A stretch of 64,000 nt of DNA, taken from NCBI GenBank assembly GCA_029210585.1, contig JARGFP010000020.1:1-64000 (forward strand), given 5' to 3'. Both the position numbers and the translations under genes were made by a program. Origin of the DNA: Bacteroidales bacterium. GTDB taxonomy: Bacteria > Bacteroidota > Bacteroidia > Bacteroidales > GCA-2748055. Of this stretch, positions 34,406 to 42,726 are shown one piece after another; position 1 is the stretch's first letter; each line of letters opens with the position of its first letter. The notes under the pieces are model-generated. The model was not told the DNA's origin, did no database searches, and was given only the letters and a program-made list of their open reading frames with translations.

Positions 34406-35671
34406 ATGGACGGAATGGATCGTAAAATTGAAAAAAAGGGAGGGCTCACCCGGAAAAACATCCTGTACGGGGTCATCGTCCTCCTGGTACTCTTTATTAC
34501 CGGCATCATGATCTTCGGTGATAAAAGCTCAAAATACAATGTGGAGGTTGCACGGCTGACCATTGATGAAGTGAAAAGGGATATCTTCCAGGATTATATC
34601 ACCGATCAGGGGATCGTTGAACCGATTCGCACCATCTACCTGGATGCAGTTGAGGGAGGGCGCGTTGAGGAGATTTTGATTGATGATGGCAACATGGTTA
34701 AAGAGGGCGACGTGATCCTGCGTCTCAGCAACAACAACCTGCTTCTTGAGATCACCAATAACGAGGCACAGGTGGTCAGGGCCGTAAATGAGCTGAGGAC
34801 GGCCCGGCTTTCCATGGACCAGCAGAAACTGTCCAATAAGCAGCAAATCATACAGTTGTCGAAACAGGTAACCCAGGAAAAGCGGGCTTACGAAAACAAC
34901 AGGCAGCTTTTCGCTGAGAACCATATCTCCCAGGAGACTTTTGACCAGTCGAGGGAAGCCTTCCAGGCCTCGCTTGCGCAACTGGACCTCGTGAAGGAGA
35001 ATTACAGGAACGATTCCCTCTACAGGTCCATACAGATTAATTCTCTTGAATCGTCTGTGAAAAGCATGGAGAAAAGCATGGGCATCATCAGGAAGCGCCT
35101 GGAAAACCTGAATGTAAAAGCACCGGCCGATGGTGAACTGGCCACCCTGAATCCCGAAATCGGGCAGGTGATCAGCTACGGTACCCGTGTTGGAACGGTC
35201 AATATCCTTGATTCCTATAAATTGCGCGTCGAGATCGATGAACATTACATTGCCAGGATCCATACCGGGCTGAAGGGGGAGTGCGATTTCGCCAGCAAAT
35301 CCTACCCGGCCGAGATCGTGAAAATCTACCCGGAGGTGCAGAACGGGAGGTTCGCCGTGGACATGGAATTCACTGACAGTATCCCGGATCAGATCCGGAT
35401 CGGGCAGGCTTCGCGTATCCGGCTGCAGCTGGGTGAGTCAAGGGAAGGACTGTTGCTTGCCAAGGGAGGTTTTTATAACAAGACAGGCGGACAATGGGTA
35501 TTCGTGGTGGATCCCTCCGGCGAATTTGCAGAGAAGCGCGAGATCACCATCGGAAGGCAGAATCCGCGTTATTACGAAGTACTCGAGGGACTGGAAGCGG
35601 GTGAGCAGGTGATCACCTCCAGTTACCAGAATTTTGCTGACCATGATAAACTGATCCTGAAAAACAACTGA
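34406..35671 (+). CDS. HlyD/AcrA-type periplasmic adaptor subunit
   Basis: 421 residues. One N-terminal membrane helix (ILYGVIVLLVLFITGIMIF), then a lipoyl half (GRVEEILIDDGNMVKEGDVILRL), a long coiled-coil hairpin (about 110-210), the second lipoyl half (NVKAPADGELATLNPEIGQVISYGTRVG) and beta-barrel and membrane-proximal domains. Such adaptors bridge an inner-membrane transporter to TolC. It is 13 bp upstream of the tolC-like gene, but no ABC or RND pump is encoded between or beside them, so the pump must be elsewhere. Confidence 0.9.
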   Translation: MDGMDRKIEKKGGLTRKNILYGVIVLLVLFITGIMIFGDKSSKYNVEVARLTIDEVKRDIFQDYITDQGIVEPIRTIYLDAVEGGRVEEILIDDGNMVKEGDVILRLSNNNLLLEITNNEAQVVRAVNELRTARLSMDQQKLSNKQQIIQLSKQVTQEKRAYENNRQLFAENHISQETFDQSREAFQASLAQLDLVKENYRNDSLYRSIQINSLESSVKSMEKSMGIIRKRLENLNVKAPADGELATLNPEIGQVISYGTRVGTVNILDSYKLRVEIDEHYIARIHTGLKGECDFASKSYPAEIVKIYPEVQNGRFAVDMEFTDSIPDQIRIGQASRIRLQLGESREGLLLAKGGFYNKTGGQWVFVVDPSGEFAEKREITIGRQNPRYYEVLEGLEAGEQVITSSYQNFADHDKLILKNN

Positions 35672-35684
35672 TAAACCCGAAGTC

Positions 35685-37046
35685 ATGAAAAAAATCTTAT
35701 TCATTGCATTGATCCTGCCATTGTTGCCTGCCGGACTCCAGGCACAGGAACCGGAGGCCTGGTCGATAGAAGAATGCATTGCATACGCCCTGGATAACAA
35801 TATCGAGATGAAACGCCAGGAACTGAATACTGCGGTAAAAGACAAAGACCTGGCGCAGAGCAAACTGAATGCACTGCCCAATCTCAACGGACAGGTGAAC
35901 CACGACCTGGGTTCCGGCCGTGTGCTCGACCGGGGATCCTATGAATGGGTCAATACCGACGTGAGCCAGGGCGATCTCGGGCTGGTGAGCAATGTGACGC
36001 TGTTCAAGGGATTGCAGGGACTGAATGCAATCAAAATGGCAGAGGCCGACCACGATATGGCAAAAGCTCAGATGGAGGCATCAGAAGATAATCTCGTGCT
36101 GAACATTATGACATCGTACCTGGAGGTGTTGCTGAAAGGGGAGCTGTTTGAAATTGCCGGGGAAAAGGTGAAGGTGGCGGAACAGCAGGTGGAACGGATG
36201 GAAAAACTGGTGGAAGTTGGCAATGCAGCAACAGGCGACCTGCTGGAGGTGAAGGCCACAGCGACAACAGAAAAATACAATATGACCCTGGCCAGGAACA
36301 ACCTGACCTATGCCAGGCTGGAGCTGGCACAATTGCTCAATCACCCGGATCCGCTGTCGTTCCGTGTATCCAGTCCTGAAATCGGGGAACCCTCGCTGGT
36401 ACAGCTGCCCGGACCGGATGAAATCTACGGAAAAGCCCTTGAAGTATTGCCCCAGGTGGAGGCAGCACGGCTCCAGCTCACTTACCAGTCGAAGCAACTG
36501 GCAGTGGCACGCGGCGCACTCTCACCGGAGCTGTTTGTAAGGGCGCTCTATTATTCCAATTACAGCGACAAGCTGATCAATCCGCGAGAGATCGACCCAC
36601 GGAACCCGGTGCTCGAATACCCTGTGCACCAGCAGGTGTTTGACAACCAGTACAAGCAGGTGAGTATCGGGCTGAATATTCCCGTATTCAACAAGTGGCA
36701 GAACAGGACGAATATCAGCAAGGCAAAGATCGGCCTCGAGGATGCCCACTACCAGGTGGAGGAAGTGAAGCAACAGCTGTACAAGGATATCCAGCGGTAT
36801 TATGCCGAGGTCATGGGCGCACTCGACAATTACGAAGCTGCCAGGGAATCCCATGCCAACAGCGAAGAGGCTTACAGGTATGCCGAGGAAAAATTCAAGG
36901 TGGGCATGGCCACGGCACTTGAACTGGAGGAGGCGCGAAACCGGTTGTTTACATCAAGGGCGGAAATGGTCAATGCCAGGTATACGTTTGTATTCTACCT
37001 CGAAATACTGGAGTTTTACCAGGGAAATATGATCAGCCTGAATTGA
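35685..37046 (+). CDS. TolC-family outer-membrane efflux protein
   Basis: 453 residues with a signal peptide (MKKILFIALILPLLPAGLQAQ). The two TolC repeats are recognisable from WSIEECIAYALDNNIEMKRQELN near the N-terminus and from the helical repeat around EAARLQLTYQSKQLAVARGAL. The second half ends with KFKVGMATALELEEARNRLFTSRAEMV. It forms the trimeric outer-membrane duct for the preceding adaptor and is cotranscribed with it. Confidence 0.92.
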   Translation: MKKILFIALILPLLPAGLQAQEPEAWSIEECIAYALDNNIEMKRQELNTAVKDKDLAQSKLNALPNLNGQVNHDLGSGRVLDRGSYEWVNTDVSQGDLGLVSNVTLFKGLQGLNAIKMAEADHDMAKAQMEASEDNLVLNIMTSYLEVLLKGELFEIAGEKVKVAEQQVERMEKLVEVGNAATGDLLEVKATATTEKYNMTLARNNLTYARLELAQLLNHPDPLSFRVSSPEIGEPSLVQLPGPDEIYGKALEVLPQVEAARLQLTYQSKQLAVARGALSPELFVRALYYSNYSDKLINPREIDPRNPVLEYPVHQQVFDNQYKQVSIGLNIPVFNKWQNRTNISKAKIGLEDAHYQVEEVKQQLYKDIQRYYAEVMGALDNYEAARESHANSEEAYRYAEEKFKVGMATALELEEARNRLFTSRAEMVNARYTFVFYLEILEFYQGNMISLN

Positions 37047-37070
37047 TCCGGCGGAAATATTCCTGCTCCT

Positions 37071-37103
37071 TTTGCCACTGTTTGGAGGAATCTTGTATTT
37101 TTG
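37071..37103 (+). promoter_or_regulatory. Bacteroidota-type promoter for the small outer-membrane protein
   Basis: TTTG at 37071-37074, a 21-bp spacer, and TATTTTTG at 37096-37103 form a full -33/-7 promoter. The start codon is at 37150, leaving a leader of about 40 bases. Confidence 0.65.
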
Positions 37104-37149
37104 CTTCTCTAATCCATGTGTCTGTACTGTATTAACAGACTCTAACGAT

Positions 37150-37722
37150 ATGCGTGTGAAAAGAATTTTCCTCGTCATCGCCGTCATATTTCTCTTCGTC
37201 TCCGAAGCAGATTCCCAGGTGATCAATTTTGGGAAAACCCTGCCTCCAAGGTCATTCGGACTCACCCTCGCCCCGGTGCACAATGTCGACAATGTATTTC
37301 ACTACGAGCTTGAAGGGATGTCCTACCTGGTCATGGCGGGGTATGGAATCAGGTACGACCTGGACATGAATATTAAATATGGCTACTATAACGGGCCCGA
37401 TTTCTTCTCGGCCGATGTGCAGTACCTGTTCAGGGAAACCAGGAAAAGTTACTACTCTTTTGCAGGTGGCATGCACAAATGGAAGGAATACGGCGTGGAT
37501 CTGACGGTCAGTTATACACATACGCCCCAATACTGGGCCAACCTCACCTTTGGTCTCGACATGGATATTGATATCAGCGTTGTGGAACTGCGGGCATGGG
37601 TTCCGCTGAATTTCGGCATCAATTTCGATGACCGCTATTTCGTCTACCTTGAATACGACCTGCCGGTGACCGAGCGTTCCTGGGATATCCTCGGAGGCGG
37701 AATCACGTTTATTTTCCGTTAG
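37150..37722 (+). CDS. Small predicted outer-membrane beta-barrel protein
   Basis: 190 residues from ATG 37150, with a signal peptide (MRVKRIFLVIAVIFLFVSEADSQ). The mature part is aromatic-rich and made of short amphipathic strands (YELEGMSYLVMAGYGIRYDLDM, YFVYLEYDLPV) ending in phenylalanine-arginine (ITFIFR), as outer-membrane barrels often end in an aromatic residue. No specific family is recognised. Its stop overlaps the convergent amidohydrolase stop by 4 bp. Confidence 0.7.
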   Translation: MRVKRIFLVIAVIFLFVSEADSQVINFGKTLPPRSFGLTLAPVHNVDNVFHYELEGMSYLVMAGYGIRYDLDMNIKYGYYNGPDFFSADVQYLFRETRKSYYSFAGGMHKWKEYGVDLTVSYTHTPQYWANLTFGLDMDIDISVVELRAWVPLNFGINFDDRYFVYLEYDLPVTERSWDILGGGITFIFR

Positions 37723-39362
37723 TCACCGCTTTTTCCATATACTTTTTCTCCTCCTGACCAGGTCATGAGCACGTCTGCTGATGAAATCCCTGCCTCATTC
37801 ATGGTCATGATGTCCTGTTCCGTGACGACAAAATCTGCCAGTTTTCCTTTTTCAATGCTTCCCTTGAACGTCTCTTCAAAAGCAGCTTTGGCTGCCCAGC
37901 TCGTCATGGCCCTCAGCGCCTCCTCCCTGGAGAGTGCCTCATCGTTCAGAAATCCGCCTTCCGGGTAGCCGCTGTGGTCCTTCCTGGCAACAGCTGCGTA
38001 GAAACCATAGAGCGGGTTGATCGATTCCACCGGGAAATCACTTCCATTGGGAATCCAGCCCAGCTGATCCAGCAGGGTCTTATAGGCATATGCACCTTCC
38101 ATCCGCGCGCCTCCCAGACGGTCCTCTGCCCAGTACATGTCAGAAGTGGCATGGGTGGTCTGAACGGAAGGGACAATATGATAGTCCCCGAACAGGTTGA
38201 AATCAACCGGATGGATGATCTGTGCATGTTCGATCCGCCAGCGGCGGTCGTTCCCTTTTTCCAGCAGCGCGGAATAGATTTCCAGCATTTTCCGGTTGGC
38301 TGCATCTCCAATACAGTGGGTGGCTACCTGGTAACCGTTCTCCAGTGCGCGTCTGCAAAATTCTTCCAGTTGCGCAGGCGCATTGACAAACAAGCCCTTG
38401 TTCCCGGGATCATCGGCATACGGTTCCAGCATGCGCGCTCCCCGGGAACCAAGTGCCCCGTCGGCATACAGCTTCAGGGTGCTGATGGTGAGCTGGTCGT
38501 TTTGCTGCACCCCTTTTTCTATATATGTTTTAAAATTTTCTTCTGAAGGTTCAAGCCATGCGTTGATCCGCATTTTCAGGGAGCCTTGTTGCTGAAGCGA
38601 ATCGATGAGCTGCACCTCCTGTGTGGATAACCCGGCGTCGGAAACGGAGGTAAGTCCGACAGCAAAACAGTGCTCCTGTGCTTTCAGTATCCCGGAAACC
38701 AGTTCCGCTTTTCCTGGTTTTGGAATCACCCTTTCAACGAGCGTGATGGCGTTATCAATGAGGATTCCGCCGGGTGCTCCGTTTTTCATCAGCACATCAC
38801 CTCCTTCTATAGCGATATTTCCATGCACACCGGCGAGTTCCAGGGCCCTGGAGTTCACCCATGCCGCATGACCATCAATCCGCTTGAGCAATACCGGGGT
38901 ATCCGGGAAAAATGTATCCAACAGGGATTTGTCAGGGAAAGACGCATCTTCCCAGTCGTTCTGGTCCCATCCCCGCCCGGTGATCCAGGTACCCGTGTGG
39001 ATTGCTGCAAATTCCCGGCAACGGTCGATGATCTCCTCCACCGAACCGGTTCCCGCCAGGTCCACCTGGTTCAGGGAAATTCCGTAACCAATAAAATGAC
39101 AATGTGCATCGTTCCATCCCGGGTAGACGAATTTCCCGTCCAGGGAAAGGACCTGTTGTGCAGTGTACTTTTTTTCCATTTCAGCTGTGCTGCCGGTGTC
39201 CTGGATCCTGCCATCGTTCACTACAAATGCCTCTACAACAGAAAATGCATCATCCACAGTATAGACTGTGGCATCCTTCACAAGCAGGTCAACTTCGGTT
39301 TTCTTCATCTGGCAACTGGTTAAAATGAGCAATATGGTGAAACTAATTGTCCGGGCCATCAC
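37719..39362 (-). CDS. YtcJ-like metal-dependent amidohydrolase, lipoprotein
   Basis: 547 residues. A lipobox (LILTSCQ) predicts a lipid-anchored protein. The amidohydrolase_3 pattern is clear: GKFVYPGWNDAHCHF (metal-binding histidines), GRGWDQNDWE, then LKLYADGALGSRGARM, TGCV-like VATHCIGDAANRKMLE, and WRIEHAQII. Family members hydrolyse amides of varied substrates and their specificity cannot be inferred. It is convergent with the small barrel gene. Confidence 0.88.
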   Translation of the reverse strand: MMARTISFTILLILTSCQMKKTEVDLLVKDATVYTVDDAFSVVEAFVVNDGRIQDTGSTAEMEKKYTAQQVLSLDGKFVYPGWNDAHCHFIGYGISLNQVDLAGTGSVEEIIDRCREFAAIHTGTWITGRGWDQNDWEDASFPDKSLLDTFFPDTPVLLKRIDGHAAWVNSRALELAGVHGNIAIEGGDVLMKNGAPGGILIDNAITLVERVIPKPGKAELVSGILKAQEHCFAVGLTSVSDAGLSTQEVQLIDSLQQQGSLKMRINAWLEPSEENFKTYIEKGVQQNDQLTISTLKLYADGALGSRGARMLEPYADDPGNKGLFVNAPAQLEEFCRRALENGYQVATHCIGDAANRKMLEIYSALLEKGNDRRWRIEHAQIIHPVDFNLFGDYHIVPSVQTTHATSDMYWAEDRLGGARMEGAYAYKTLLDQLGWIPNGSDFPVESINPLYGFYAAVARKDHSGYPEGGFLNDEALSREEALRAMTSWAAKAAFEETFKGSIEKGKLADFVVTEQDIMTMNEAGISSADVLMTWSGGEKVYGKSGD

Positions 39363-39463
39363 AGTATTTTTTGTAAAAATAGTAAATATTCCTGCTTTAC
39401 ACAGGCCCGCCTGTACCCAAAGCTCGCATCAACATTTACTTCAGTACATTGCTGAATACTTTG

Positions 39464-39538
39464 CCTTTCCCGGTTCCTTCTGAACTGCCCTTTCCCGGTT
39501 CCTTCTGAACTGCCCTTTCCTGGTTCCTGCTGAACTGC
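39464..39538. repeat. 25-bp tandem repeat, three copies
   Basis: Units at 39464-39488, 39489-39513 and 39514-39538; the first two are identical and the third differs at two bases. They fill part of the 290-bp gap before the nucleotidyltransferase gene and have no coding role that I can see. Confidence 0.85.
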
Positions 39539-39638
39539 CCCATCTGCATTTGCTCATTTTCCCACACTTACTGATATTCATCTGACCCCTTAGGCACTTT
39601 TCCTTCTGCACCTTTTCACAGGCCTCCTCTTTTTTACG

Positions 39639-39646
39639 TACTTTTG
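39639..39646 (+). promoter_or_regulatory. -7 box (TACTTTTG) for the nucleotidyltransferase gene
   Basis: An exact TAnnTTTG match ending 6 bp before ATG 39653, implying a leaderless or very short-leader transcript. A -33 TTG is not seen at the usual distance. Confidence 0.5.
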
Positions 39647-39652
39647 CAGGAT

Positions 39653-41323
39653 ATGCAGAACCTGAAAGAATACCTTGTGCACCCGGAGTTTGATGTGATC
39701 GCTGCGATCGCTGACGAGCAGGGTATGGAAACCTATGTGATCGGTGGATTTGTGCGGGATATCCTGCTGGGCAAATCACCCCGGGAGGCAAAAGATGTGG
39801 ATGTCGTGGTGGTGGGAAGCGGGATCGACATGGCCAGCCGGTTGAAGGAAACACTTGGAAAAAAGGCAAGCCTTGCCGTATATAAGAATTTCGGCACAGC
39901 GATGGTCAGGCACAAGGAACTGGAACTGGAATTTGTGGGGGCACGAAAGGAATCGTACAGGCGGGATTCGCGGAAGCCCATTGTTGAAGACGGAACCATG
40001 CAGGATGACCAGTTGCGGAGGGATTTTACCATCAATGCCCTGGCCATCTCACTCAACAAGGCTACCTTCGGCAATTTACTGGATCCTTTCAACGGAAGGG
40101 AAGATTTGCAGCAAAAAATCATCAGGACCCCGCTGAACCCTGTAACCACTTTTTCGGATGACCCGCTGCGGATGTTGCGCGGGATCCGCTTTGCAACACG
40201 ACTGGGATTTCATATCGAGGTGGATACCTTCAACGCGATCCGCGAAACACGTGACCGGATCCGGATCGTGTCACAGGAGCGGATCACCGATGAACTGAAC
40301 AAGATCATCATGGCCGACAGCCCGGGCAGGGGATTCCTGATGCTGGACAAGTGCGGACTGCTGGAGATGGTGTTGCCTGAGCTGTACCGCTTGAAGGGGG
40401 TGGACTCAAAGAACGGGATCAGGCACAAGGACAATTTCCTGCATACCCTGAAGGTGCTGGACAACCTGGCAGAGCGGAGTGATGACCTCTGGCTGAGGTG
40501 GGCCGCCATTCTGCATGATGTGGCAAAACCGGCCACGAAAAAGTTTGAACCAGGGATCGGGTGGACCTTCCATGCACACGATTTCATCGGGGCAAAAATG
40601 ATTCCGGGAATCTTCAAGCGGATGCGGCTTCCCCTGAATGAGAAAATGAAATACGTGCAGAAACTGGTAAAACTGCACCTGCGGCCCATTGTGCTTTCGC
40701 AGGAGATTGTGACCGATTCAGCAGTGCGGCGGCTGATTTTTGATGCCGGGGATGAAATCGATGACCTGATGACACTGTGCGAAGCGGACATCACATCAAA
40801 AAATGAACGCACCGTGCGACGGCACATGGAGAACTTTGCCATTGTGCGACAGAAGATCACAGAGATCGAAGCAAAGGACCATGTACGGAATTTCCAGCCG
40901 CCCATCAGCGGCGATGATATCCAGCATATTTTCGGCATCGCACCGGGAAGGGAAATCGGGATCATGAAAAATGCCATCAAGGAGGCGATCCTGGACGGGG
41001 AGATTCCCAATGCTTTTCAGCCGGCCTACGAGATGCTGCTCAGGAAAGCCGAAGAGCTGGGGTTACAGGAGGTCAATCTCCCGGCACGCGGTCATGAACC
41101 CTCTACTGATCTTGCTACTGATCCTGCATCCGATCCTACTACTGATCCTGCATCCGATCCTGCATCCGATCCTACTACTGATCCTCCATCCGGTCCTCCA
41201 TCCGGTCCTCCATCCGGTCCTGCATCCGATCCTACTACTGATCCTCCATCCGGTCCTCCATCCGGTCCTTATCCCGGTCGTGCGGCACCACGAAATGAAG
41301 GAGCAACGGAAGATGATCACTGA
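39653..41323 (+). CDS. CCA tRNA nucleotidyltransferase / poly(A) polymerase family with repeat-encoded tail
   Basis: 556 residues from ATG 39653. The class II nucleotidyltransferase head is clear: VIGGFVRDILLG, then the DVDVVVVG metal-binding acid pair, RRDFTINALA and DDPLRMLRGIRFATRLGF. A C-terminal HD domain (HDVAKPATKK) is present, as in bacterial CCA-adding and PcnB-like enzymes that mature or tail tRNA 3' ends. After about residue 480 the protein becomes a low-complexity tail of D/P/S/G/T encoded by a 12-bp minisatellite (41100-41275); this is not part of the enzyme fold. The tail overlaps the 3' end of the opposite gene by 89 bp. Confidence 0.9.
   Translation: MQNLKEYLVHPEFDVIAAIADEQGMETYVIGGFVRDILLGKSPREAKDVDVVVVGSGIDMASRLKETLGKKASLAVYKNFGTAMVRHKELELEFVGARKESYRRDSRKPIVEDGTMQDDQLRRDFTINALAISLNKATFGNLLDPFNGREDLQQKIIRTPLNPVTTFSDDPLRMLRGIRFATRLGFHIEVDTFNAIRETRDRIRIVSQERITDELNKIIMADSPGRGFLMLDKCGLLEMVLPELYRLKGVDSKNGIRHKDNFLHTLKVLDNLAERSDDLWLRWAAILHDVAKPATKKFEPGIGWTFHAHDFIGAKMIPGIFKRMRLPLNEKMKYVQKLVKLHLRPIVLSQEIVTDSAVRRLIFDAGDEIDDLMTLCEADITSKNERTVRRHMENFAIVRQKITEIEAKDHVRNFQPPISGDDIQHIFGIAPGREIGIMKNAIKEAILDGEIPNAFQPAYEMLLRKAEELGLQEVNLPARGHEPSTDLATDPASDPTTDPASDPASDPTTDPPSGPPSGPPSGPASDPTTDPPSGPPSGPYPGRAAPRNEGATEDDH
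41100..41275. repeat. 12-bp minisatellite in the convergent 3' ends
   Basis: Units of the form gcatccgatcct and ccatccggtcct, interspersed with actactgatcct, are repeated about fourteen times. On the plus strand they encode ASDP/PSGP/TTDP repeats at the end of the nucleotidyltransferase. On the minus strand the distal part encodes the DRMEDRMEDQ end of the endonuclease-like protein. Slippage here would change the length of one or both proteins in frame, since 12 is a multiple of 3. Confidence 0.88.
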
Positions 41324-42653
41324 CCCCGCCGTGGTAGCTGAATCCGTTGTAGGTCCTGAAAGGTTTTTCACCAGTGTATTTCATGTCTTTTTCGAGTAAC
41401 AGCGGATGGTGAAAAACCGTGGCCCGGCAGTCTTCAGCACGCAATCTTCCACTTACAAACACATGATCGATTGATCCCCAGTTCCCCTGGAATTTATAGG
41501 ATGCGAATGGCGGTGACGGACCTGCAGTGACGGAACGAACCCCAGTGACGGAATGAACCCCGCTGACGGAGTGAACCTCAGTGACGGAGTGTTGTGCTTC
41601 GGAGAAAGAGGAGCGGAAGCGGAGACGGGTACCGGTCTCCGGAGCTACCCCGGGCAGTACCTCTTCCAGTTGAAATACATCCGTGAGCATTTGTACCGGT
41701 GCCGAACCCGGGAGATCGTTCAGGTCGCCGCCGGCAATCACGCTGATTCCCTGCATCCTGCCTGTCCTGTGCATTGTATTGAACCCGGACAGTCCGGGTT
41801 TCGCTGTTGTGCTGTCCCGCCAAGCCGTTATCTGGGCCTCTGCCAGTGTGTAAGAGTGCTTTCCCGATAATGTGCTGTCCTGCCAACCCGGTATCTCCGC
41901 CGGTACCGGCGTGTCAGAGTGCTTTCCCGGTGTCCTGGTTTGCAGCAGGATTCCGTGGTGCTTTTCCGGCGTCGCCGCCTGAAGCAGGATATCCTTATGG
42001 GTCTCCGGCCTCACAGTTTGCAGCAAGCCGTCTGTGTACTTTCCCAGTGTCCGGGCCTGCAGCAACCGTTTCTCCTCTGTCTCCACTGCACCGCCATACT
42101 TCGAGGTCCAGTGGTTGGCGAACACCACAACGGTATCCCTGGTTGTCTTTAACCGGAATGTTGCGGCCAGGATTTCGCGCGTGCGGACCGGTTCACCTTC
42201 GGTGTCACGGATCTCGAGCCAGGCTGTGTCAATGCACTGCATACGGTCTGTCCGGTAGATGATCCCCACGTCGATGCCCCGGTGATCAGGCCCGTCACGG
42301 TGCAACGGCCGGTACTGTTGTCCCAGTAACAGCGGATGGAAGATGATGTCGTCGAGGACCTCCCTGTTTTCAATCTCGCTGAAGCAGACCGCGTCGGGTG
42401 GCTCCCATCCATTTGCTGCCAGGATCACCTTACAGATCGCCGCAATCTTCCGGTTGTAGCGATAGAAATTCCATCTCCGGACCCCTTCGGGGGTGAAATC
42501 ATCATCACCCGCAGTTGTGCTGTCGTTTGAAGGATGGAAGAGGTTCTCAACATTGTAGAACATCACGCAATGCTCGTGCGGAGACTGTGCAACAGCCTTA
42601 TGCACCAAGTGTACAGATGCGGCGAGCAGGAAGAGGAGGGTCAGCTTCTTCAT
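41235..42653 (-). CDS. Exported endonuclease/exonuclease/phosphatase-family protein with internal repeats
   Basis: 472 residues with a signal peptide (MKKLTLLFLLAASVHLVHKAVAQ). The EEP fold is recognised by MFYNVENLFH, CFSEIENREVL (catalytic Glu), DHRGIDVGIIYR, VVVFANHWTSKYGG, IAGGDLNDLP and SDHLPL (catalytic Asp-His). All core residues are retained. Two repeat expansions interrupt it: four 13-residue LLQxxTPxKHxxx copies at 197-248 and four 6-residue HSVTGV-like copies near 355-377. The C-terminal KDRMEDRMEDQ comes from the minisatellite shared with the convergent gene. It may act on extracellular nucleic acid or phosphoesters. Confidence 0.85.
   Translation of the reverse strand: MKKLTLLFLLAASVHLVHKAVAQSPHEHCVMFYNVENLFHPSNDSTTAGDDDFTPEGVRRWNFYRYNRKIAAICKVILAANGWEPPDAVCFSEIENREVLDDIIFHPLLLGQQYRPLHRDGPDHRGIDVGIIYRTDRMQCIDTAWLEIRDTEGEPVRTREILAATFRLKTTRDTVVVFANHWTSKYGGAVETEEKRLLQARTLGKYTDGLLQTVRPETHKDILLQAATPEKHHGILLQTRTPGKHSDTPVPAEIPGWQDSTLSGKHSYTLAEAQITAWRDSTTAKPGLSGFNTMHRTGRMQGISVIAGGDLNDLPGSAPVQMLTDVFQLEEVLPGVAPETGTRLRFRSSFSEAQHSVTEVHSVSGVHSVTGVRSVTAGPSPPFASYKFQGNWGSIDHVFVSGRLRAEDCRATVFHHPLLLEKDMKYTGEKPFRTYNGFSYHGGVSDHLPLLLHFVVPHDRDKDRMEDRMEDQ
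41525..41596. repeat. 18-bp tandem repeat inside the EEP gene (four copies)
   Basis: Four units starting cagtgacgg or cgctgacgg at 41525, 41543, 41561 and 41579. On the minus strand they give 6-residue repeats HSVTEV, HSVSGV, HSVTGV and RSVTAG. They are in frame and sit in a surface-loop position between the ELRFRSSF and YKFQGNWGS strands of the enzyme. Confidence 0.85.
41910..42065. repeat. 39-bp degenerate repeat inside the EEP gene (four copies)
   Basis: The minus strand encodes four 13-residue units, LLQARTLGKYTDG, LLQTVRPETHKDI, LLQAATPEKHHGI and LLQTRTPGKHSDT. They appear to have grown from the helix that normally links the HWTSKYGG strand to the GGDLND active-site strand. Confidence 0.8.
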
Positions 42654-42726
42654 CGGTTAGTGAATTTTTTAGGATGATATTGGCACCTGCATGTTAATGT
42701 GCCGGGAATGGGAAATATCGGACCAG

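Noticed and set aside
39464..39538. CRISPR or regulatory iteron array
   Set aside because: The 25-bp units are contiguous with no spacers, and no regulator gene is adjacent.
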